From: Puniceicoccales bacterium
GTDB taxonomy: Bacteria > Verrucomicrobiota > Verrucomicrobiia > Opitutales > JAIRKQ01
Assembly (NCBI GenBank): GCA_031288455.1
Contig: JAITRI010000024.1
Location: 1 to 11,273 of the forward strand
Direction: 5' to 3'
Length of the DNA stretch: 11,273 nucleotides
Shown here: piece by piece, positions 7,007 through 11,273 of the stretch
Layout: every line of letters starts with the position of its first letter
Position numbering within the stretch: the first letter of the stretch is position 1
Notes under the pieces: model-generated
Told to the model about the DNA's origin: nothing
The model's database searches: none
The model's input: the letters and a program-made list of their open reading frames with translations, nothing else
Translations under genes and position numbers: made by a program

Positions 7007-7900
7007 TTACACATTGCTTCCCTGCGGCGCATTTGCTCCGCCCGCATTACCTTCGGCGGTTTTCGTGCGAAAGGTTGTGCACAGCTCCGCAATAATTGAC
7101 GCAAGGCATGACATTCCCACGAGAAATACAACCGGAGAATATCCGACGATACTTTCGCAGCAGTAGGCATCGATGAATCTATAGGCCGATGTCGACGCAA
7201 CTAAACCGGCCGCCGCATTGATCGCCCCGCAGACGCAATGCGCCAGACGATGTCTGAATGCCACAATTGCGCCAAAGCCGCATATGGATTCCGAAATCGA
7301 GAGTATGCTACCAAAGTCAGCATTTTCAATGGCAAATCTCATGGCGGCTATGGCAACGGATATTCCGGCGACCGCCGCAATGTTTATGCTGTCGTAGCTG
7401 CTAAATGCGATTTTTGTGACTTCGAACACAATTGGGAGTGCTATGGCGCCGATGAGCTTCAGGATGCCGTATTCCTTTCTAAGTTCATTTTTCCACTTCT
7501 CGCGATTAATGAATATCTCCGCTATGGACAGCGGCAGCAAAATTCCACTTTCGATGACATCGGCAACGCTGCCGAGTAGCACATGGGCCGGAGAAAGCGG
7601 ATTTTTTAAAACAAAAGTCCGCACGAGCTTCAGCACCGCCACTGCGGCACCAATGGGAATTTTGGCGGTTATTTTTTTAGCCTCTCCATCGTAGACGTAC
7701 ACTTTAACGGGATTTTTGAATCCTTTGGATATCGCGCGTGACATAAGCTTTGCAACGTTCGGCGCATTAAGCAATACGGCAGACGGCGTATCCTTTTTCA
7801 TTGTGCAGAGAAGAAAGCCGAGCGTTTTGCTCATGCTGCAGGCCGCCGAAAGGCATGTGTCCATCGGCGGAATGTTCGAAAGTGCTGTATTCAATTCCAT
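7007..7900 (-). CDS. Unrecognised multi-pass membrane protein
   Basis: I do not recognise the family. Counted from the ATG at 7900, the 297-residue protein has a cysteine-containing N-terminal part (1-60), then about six hydrophobic stretches near 82-98, 106-131, 146-165, 172-192, 207-236 and 251-272. A Gly/Asn-rich, mostly polar tail ends it. There is no cleavable signal peptide. The start is uncertain. ATGs at 7924 and 7912 lack ribosome sites and would lie at or before the predicted transcript start. AAGGAG at 7907-7902 is only one base from the ATG at 7900 but seven bases from an in-frame TTG at 7894. The gene stands alone, divergent from rpsO and convergent with lepB. It has the codon and base character of its neighbours. 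Its function is unknown. Confidence 0.75.
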   Translation of the reverse strand: MELNTALSNIPPMDTCLSAACSMSKTLGFLLCTMKKDTPSAVLLNAPNVAKLMSRAISKGFKNPVKVYVYDGEAKKITAKIPIGAAVAVLKLVRTFVLKNPLSPAHVLLGSVADVIESGILLPLSIAEIFINREKWKNELRKEYGILKLIGAIALPIVFEVTKIAFSSYDSINIAAVAGISVAIAAMRFAIENADFGSILSISESICGFGAIVAFRHRLAHCVCGAINAAAGLVASTSAYRFIDAYCCESIVGYSPVVFLVGMSCLASIIAELCTTFRTKTAEGNAGGANAPQGSNV

Positions 7901-7913
7901 ACTCCTTAGCATA

Positions 7914-7943
7914 TGTATACTCATACGCGCGAATGAAAGTCAA
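7914..7943 (-). promoter_or_regulatory. Predicted sigma-70-type promoter of the membrane-protein gene
   Basis: On the minus strand TTGACT (7943-7938) and TATACA (7919-7914) are separated by 18 bases, matching 5 and 4 of the six consensus bases. The start of transcription would fall near 7907, right at the AAGGAG ribosome site. This argues that translation starts at 7900 or the TTG at 7894 rather than at 7924. Confidence 0.5.
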
Positions 7944-7947
7944 GGCT

Positions 7948-8076
7948 TTTTTTTGCAAAAAAATCGCGAAATGGCAATATTTTGCACGCTAAAATAAGAA
8001 AATGCGGAGAATTTATGCGAAAATGGAAAAATAGCGCAGCACAGTTGCAAAAATAGTTGCAAAAAAAACTTGCAAA
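7948..8076. repeat. A/T-rich spacer with repeated TTGCAAA motifs
   Basis: The gap between the membrane-protein gene and rpsO has no gene. It holds a perfect 16-base palindrome (seven T, GC, seven A; 7948-7963) and three direct TTGCAAA copies at 8045-8051, 8057-8063 and 8070-8076, spaced 12 and 13 bases apart, about one helical turn. The palindrome contains the same TTTGCAAA core. This could be a protein-binding cluster or curved upstream DNA of the rpsO promoter. No strong promoter hexamers were found in 8000-8130. Confidence 0.45.
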
Positions 8077-8111
8077 CGTTGGCGAAGTAGCAATGTTGCT
8101 GGCCAGCGTTA

Positions 8112-8187
8112 GGGTTATGTAACCCCGTGATTTCTGCCGTGCCATTGGCGTGGCGGTTCAGCGAAATGGTGGTTAGTTTCTGCCAAT
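8112..8187 (+). promoter_or_regulatory. Structured rpsO leader, candidate S15-responsive RNA
   Basis: Just before rpsO lie two inverted repeats. A small one (8112-8117/8120-8125, GGGTTA and TAACCC) has a two-base loop as written, so the last pair may not form. A strong one has 10-bp arms 8134-8143 (CTGCCGTGCC) and 8147-8156 (GGCGTGGCGG) around an ATT loop, with tandem G-U and U-G wobbles in the middle of the stem. ATTGGC (8144-8149) is also complementary to GCCAAT (8182-8187), which would break the hairpin. Ribosomal protein S15 commonly represses its own message through leader structures, and G-U pairs feature in its rRNA site. Its role here is inferred. Confidence 0.4.
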
Positions 8188-8233
8188 CGGATGCCGGTGT
8201 GGTGTCTCGAAATCATGCGAATGTGATTGATTA

Positions 8234-8488
8234 ATGGACAGTGTTAGTATAGTTGCCGAATTTGGAAAGAATGCGAAGGATACTGGGTCGAGTTGTGTGC
8301 AAGTGGCCCTTCTCTCCCAGAGGATTAAACATCTCACGTGGCATTTGAAGTCCCACAGGAAGGACTTTCATTCCCGCCGTGGGCTTATGGCGATGACAAA
8401 TCGCCGGCGGAAGTTGCTGAGTTACATGAAGCTCAGGGAGCATGATAAATACGTGGAAATCATACAAAAACTCGGGCTGCGGAAGTGA
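8234..8488 (+). CDS. rpsO: 30S ribosomal protein S15
   Basis: S15 is a primary 16S rRNA binding protein of the small-subunit platform and contacts the large subunit. The 84-residue product aligns over its full length with the family (usually about 89 residues). It has DTGSSCVQVALLSQRI (16-31), HLKSHRKDFHSRRGL (37-51, the conserved His/Asp/Ser RNA-contact loop), RRRKLLSYM (57-65) and the C-terminal LGLRK. The family's usual Pro-Glu after GS is Ser-Cys here, and the N-terminus is a few residues shorter than typical. No Shine-Dalgarno is evident before the ATG. A structured leader precedes the gene and may regulate it. pnp follows after 91 bases, the classic bacterial rpsO-pnp pair. Confidence 0.97.
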   Translation: MDSVSIVAEFGKNAKDTGSSCVQVALLSQRIKHLTWHLKSHRKDFHSRRGLMAMTNRRRKLLSYMKLREHDKYVEIIQKLGLRK

Positions 8489-8501
8489 CTTGCTTATAAC
8501 A

Positions 8502-8507
8502 TATAAT
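8502..8507 (+). promoter_or_regulatory. Possible pnp promoter -10 box
   Basis: A perfect TATAAT sits 14 bases after the rpsO stop, with an overlapping TATAAC at 8495-8500. No matching -35 is found at the expected distance (8479-8484 reads GCGGAA). There is no terminator between rpsO and pnp, so pnp is probably read both from this site and by read-through. Confidence 0.35.
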
Positions 8508-8526
8508 CAACGGATGTTAAATCTTT

Positions 8527-8574
8527 GCGCATCGGCGTATGCGCGTATAAAAAATGTAGAGGAATGTAGAGGAG
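8527..8574 (+). promoter_or_regulatory. pnp leader hairpin and duplicated ribosome-binding site
   Basis: A perfect 6-bp hairpin (GCGCAT 8527-8532, ATGCGC 8539-8544) precedes pnp. Next, AATGTAGAGG occurs twice in a row (8553-8562 and 8563-8572), giving two GAGG sequences. The second, GAGGAG at 8569-8574, is five bases from the ATG at 8580 and sets that start. In E. coli the pnp leader stem is an RNase III and PNPase autoregulation site. This hairpin is in an equivalent place but is much smaller. Confidence 0.5.
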
Positions 8575-8579
8575 TATAG

Positions 8580-10913
8580 ATGAATCATAAATATGAAGTG
8601 ACGGTGGATGAATTCTCAATGAAATTTTCATCGGGGACATTGGCTAAGCAGGCCAACGGTGCAGTTTGGGTGAGTTTGGGCGAAACGGCGATTCTGGTGA
8701 CGGCGACGGCGTCCAGTGCCCCATCCGCTGGACAGGATTTTTTCCCATTATCCGTTGACTATCGGGAAAAATTTTCAGCGGCCGGACGCATGCCAGGGGG
8801 ATACAATAAGCGCGAAGGAAGGCCGTCGGAAAAGGAAATTTTAACGGCGCGCATGTGCGACAGGCCGCTGCGACCTCTTTTCCCAAAGGGATTTTTCAAC
8901 GAAGTTCAGGTGATGGGAATTCTCTACTCGACGGATTTGAAGAATGAAGCGGATATTTTGATGATAAATGGTGCATCCGCCGCCCTCATGTGCTCCGATA
9001 TTCCGTGGAACGGGCCCATTGGATGCGTGCGCATCGGCGAGATTGACGGTGAATTTGTGGCAAGTCCGACCAATGAGCAGATGTTCAATTCAACGCTCGA
9101 CCTGATATATGTCGGCAATGAGCGCGACATGATGATGATAGAGGGCAACGCGAACCAGATCACTGAGGAGCGATTCATGGAGGCGCTGGAATTCGGACAG
9201 CGGCAAATTCAGCCAATCATCGCGGCGCAGAAGCAACTGGCGAAGATCGCCGGACGCGAAAAGAGACAGTTCGAGCTGGTAAAGGCGAAAGCGGACATAG
9301 TCAGTGTCTGTTCGAAGTTCGAAAATAAGCTGAGCGATGCCGTCTTCCAATCCGGGAAATTGGAGCGCGAAAGTGACATCAAAAAAGTAAAGGAGGAGGC
9401 TAAAGCGGCCGCCATCGCAGCGCTTGGAGAGGCCGAGTTCTGCGAAATCTCACTGAACATGGCATTCGAAGAGATGCAGGAGGCGCTGTATCGGGACAAT
9501 ATTCTTGACAACAGCCGCCGCATTGACGGGCGCGGGATGGATGAGTTGCGCCCGATCGTTTGCGAGACAGATGTGCTGCCGATCGTCCACGGAGCTGCGC
9601 TTTTCCAGAGAGGAGAGACGCAGGCGCTGGTATCGCTCACGCTCGGATGCTCAGATGGTACGCAGGAAATAGACGCCATCACCGGCGGCATACGATCGAA
9701 AACATTCTATCTGCACTACAATTTCCCCCCGTTTTCCGTGGGGGAGACGGGTCGCATCGGGACCGTCGGTCGCAGGGAAATCGGACACGGTGCGCTCGCG
9801 GAACGTTCCCTCTCGCCCGTAATACCTGGAGATGATGAGTTCCCATATTCCATAAGGATTATTTCTGACATTCTCGAGTCCAATGGATCCTCGTCCATGG
9901 CGAGTGTCTGCGGAGGATGCTTGGCGCTCATGGACGCTGGAATTCCGATAACCGGTACCGTTGCTGGGATTTCCGTCGGTCTTGTTACGCGCTGCGGCGG
10001 CCATGGAGACATAAAAAAATACGTCATTTTGACTGACATAATCGGGTCCGAGGATCATTTCGGCGACATGGATTTTAAAATTTCCGGCACGAGAAATGGC
10101 ATAACCGGCGTGCAGTTGGATCTAAAAATTCACGGATTGCCGTTTTCCATCGCAAAGGAGGCAATCGCACGCAGTAAATCGGCGAGATTGCAGATTTTGG
10201 ACATCATGGAGGCGAAGATCCCAGCTCCGCGCGAATCAATGAAGCCGAACGCTCCAAAGATACACAGCATGCAGATTGATCCCGATAAAATCGGCGCATT
10301 GATCGGCCCCGGCGGGAAGAATATAAAGCGCATAACGGAAATCACAGGCGCACAGATCGACATCAATGAGGATAACAGCGGGAAAATCGTCGTATTCGCA
10401 CAGAAACAGGAGGCGCTGGACCGCGCCATCAGTGAAATTCAGCTGATCTGCTGCGACATTGAAGAGGGTAAAGTTTATCGGGGCAAGGTGACATCCATCA
10501 AGGAATTCGGAGTGTTTGTGGAGTGCTTGCCCGGCAAAGAAGGACTCGTTCACGTTTCCGAAATGGCGGATTTCCGCGTGGAAAACCCCGCCGACATCTG
10601 CAAAGTCGGCGATGAGATAATAGTGAAGTGCGTTGGCACCGACGAAAAGGGCCGCGTGCGATTGAGCCGCAGAGCAGTAATCTGCGAAGCAAAGGGAATC
10701 CCCTATGAGGCGACCACTCCGCGCGCTTCCGGAGGGGAAAGACGTCCGCGCACATCGAGCGGCGACAGAAATGGGGGACGACATTTCGGCGGTGACAGAA
10801 AGCCTGGTGGCAGCCGTGAATTTAAATCCGGTGGTCGTCCAAGAGGAGATCGCGGCGGCGATCGAAATTACGGAGAAAGACCACGTTTCCGCGAAGACAG
10901 ACGCGGGCACTAG
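8580..10913 (+). CDS. pnp: Polyribonucleotide nucleotidyltransferase (PNPase)
   Basis: PNPase degrades RNA 3' to 5' with phosphate, releasing nucleoside diphosphates, as a trimeric ring that usually joins the RNA degradosome. The 777-residue protein has the full domain order: a first RNase PH-like core (about 5-145), a helical linker (about 200-305), a second, catalytic RNase PH core (about 313-545), a KH domain with the IGPGGKNIKRI loop (575-585) and an S1 domain (about 628-697). Active-site motifs include SNGSSSMAS (434-442, phosphate-binding serines) and DHFGDMDFK (492-500) with the catalytic aspartates. A low-complexity tail (716-777) rich in Arg, Gly and Asp, with RGG-like repeats, extends past the S1 domain and makes the protein longer than the usual ~710 residues. 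The start is set by GAGGAG five bases upstream. It follows rpsO and is followed 11 bases later by hairpin repeats. Confidence 0.98.
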   Translation: MNHKYEVTVDEFSMKFSSGTLAKQANGAVWVSLGETAILVTATASSAPSAGQDFFPLSVDYREKFSAAGRMPGGYNKREGRPSEKEILTARMCDRPLRPLFPKGFFNEVQVMGILYSTDLKNEADILMINGASAALMCSDIPWNGPIGCVRIGEIDGEFVASPTNEQMFNSTLDLIYVGNERDMMMIEGNANQITEERFMEALEFGQRQIQPIIAAQKQLAKIAGREKRQFELVKAKADIVSVCSKFENKLSDAVFQSGKLERESDIKKVKEEAKAAAIAALGEAEFCEISLNMAFEEMQEALYRDNILDNSRRIDGRGMDELRPIVCETDVLPIVHGAALFQRGETQALVSLTLGCSDGTQEIDAITGGIRSKTFYLHYNFPPFSVGETGRIGTVGRREIGHGALAERSLSPVIPGDDEFPYSIRIISDILESNGSSSMASVCGGCLALMDAGIPITGTVAGISVGLVTRCGGHGDIKKYVILTDIIGSEDHFGDMDFKISGTRNGITGVQLDLKIHGLPFSIAKEAIARSKSARLQILDIMEAKIPAPRESMKPNAPKIHSMQIDPDKIGALIGPGGKNIKRITEITGAQIDINEDNSGKIVVFAQKQEALDRAISEIQLICCDIEEGKVYRGKVTSIKEFGVFVECLPGKEGLVHVSEMADFRVENPADICKVGDEIIVKCVGTDEKGRVRLSRRAVICEAKGIPYEATTPRASGGERRPRTSSGDRNGGRHFGGDRKPGGSREFKSGGRPRGDRGGDRNYGERPRFREDRRGH

Positions 10914-10924
10914 ATACAGTATCC

Positions 10925-11092
10925 GCGCCTCCGGCGGGCATGGGCCTGTGCCCACCGCATCCGCAAAGCGGATGCGGACCGCTCCGCGTGCAAGATAGCG
11001 GAAATCTCATGGCATGCGCGGGGCGAAAGTCTCCGGAAAGTGAAAACTAAAGGTAAAATCGTCGGAGATCTGAAGACAAAGGCACCGGAGAT
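10925..11092 (-). repeat. 207-bp repeat, copy C (inverted, 5' truncated)
   Basis: Read on the minus strand this matches the units at 1-372, so it is inverted relative to them. It begins 11 bases after the pnp stop. The 10-bp hairpin with a triloop is intact (10955-10964/10968-10977). The second hairpin has decayed to a 5-bp stem (10941-10945/10950-10954). The GC-rich third hairpin of this unit is missing. Bases around 11010-11035 diverge most from the other copies. Confidence 0.85.
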
Positions 11093-11273
11093 CTAAAAAA
11101 CACCGGCGCCGTGGACTTTTCTCTAAAAATACGGCGCCGGCACTTCCGAGGCGCACCGCGCGCTATAGCTTTCCGTGGAGCCGCTTTGTTTGCGCCTCCG
11201 GCGGGCAGGGGCGCAGCCCCTGCACCCACCGCATCCGCTGCGCGGTTCGCGCGCAAGATAGCGGAAATTTCAT
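11093..11273 (-). repeat. 207-bp repeat, copy D (inverted, runs off the window)
   Basis: This copy joins copy C in the same register as the two copies at the left end. It has a perfect GC-rich inverted repeat (11103-11112/11131-11140, CCGGCGCCGT) with an 18-base loop, and the GCAGGGGC hairpin (11205-11212/11216-11223, loop GCA). It differs from the other copies by about 40 extra bases near 11150-11195. It also lacks about 11 bases near 11245, which removes part of the 3' arm of the CCGCATCCGC hairpin. Confidence 0.85.

Noticed and set aside
8101..8233. tRNA or small RNA gene before rpsO
   Set aside because: No cloverleaf, TTCGA loop or CCA end can be formed; the hairpins fit better as an rpsO leader.
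10236..10955. 239-residue open frame antisense to pnp
   Set aside because: It mirrors a well-conserved gene; its length comes from the G/C-rich codon pattern of pnp, and it shows no recognisable domain.
1..11273. Mobile element bounded by the inverted end repeats
   Set aside because: There is no transposase or integrase, the content includes rpsO-pnp and lepB, and a related element lies inside. The end positions of the repeats are probably coincidental to the window cut.

Overview
The window reads as a bacterial chromosome segment from the PVC group, most likely Verrucomicrobiota (Opitutae/Puniceicoccales-like). This lineage call is inference. It rests on a signal peptidase I carrying a large insertion of the kind also known in Chlamydia, on a stand-alone two-domain AP2/ERF-like protein, and on ordinary bacterial rpsO-pnp linkage. 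No tRNA, rRNA, CRISPR array or transposase was recognised.

Layout. Bases 1-372 hold two tandem copies of a ~207-bp hairpin-rich repeat. On the minus strand, a shortened ComEC-type channel gene (4399 to 2750) runs by an 8-bp overlap into a gene for an unrecognised 760-residue, probably multidomain protein (2757 to 475). The end of that second gene carries a fresh in-frame 105-bp tandem duplication. Divergently, a plus-strand operon encodes a double AP2-like DNA-binding protein, a DUF167/YggU protein and signal peptidase I (4560-6694). It converges on a minus-strand gene for an unrecognised multi-pass membrane protein (about 7900 to 7007), with a hairpin element between the two. The last block is rpsO (8234-8488) and pnp (8580-10913). 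pnp is followed directly by two more repeat copies that run off the window.

How it fits together. rpsO-pnp is housekeeping translation and RNA decay. lepB serves Sec secretion, and the AP2-like gene shares its transcript. The comEC-like gene suggests DNA uptake, although its C-terminal metallo-beta-lactamase domain is absent. The 760-residue protein has an acidic, low-complexity N-terminal half and a helical C-terminal half, and its role is unknown.

The most interesting signal is non-coding. Three repeat loci all sit at gene 3' ends, in the same orientation relative to an upstream gene (the 760-residue gene, the membrane-protein gene and pnp). Stem sequences change by compensatory pairs and triloops vary freely. 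The rpsO leader also contains a strong hairpin with tandem G-U wobbles and a competing downstream complement, a candidate S15 autoregulatory RNA.
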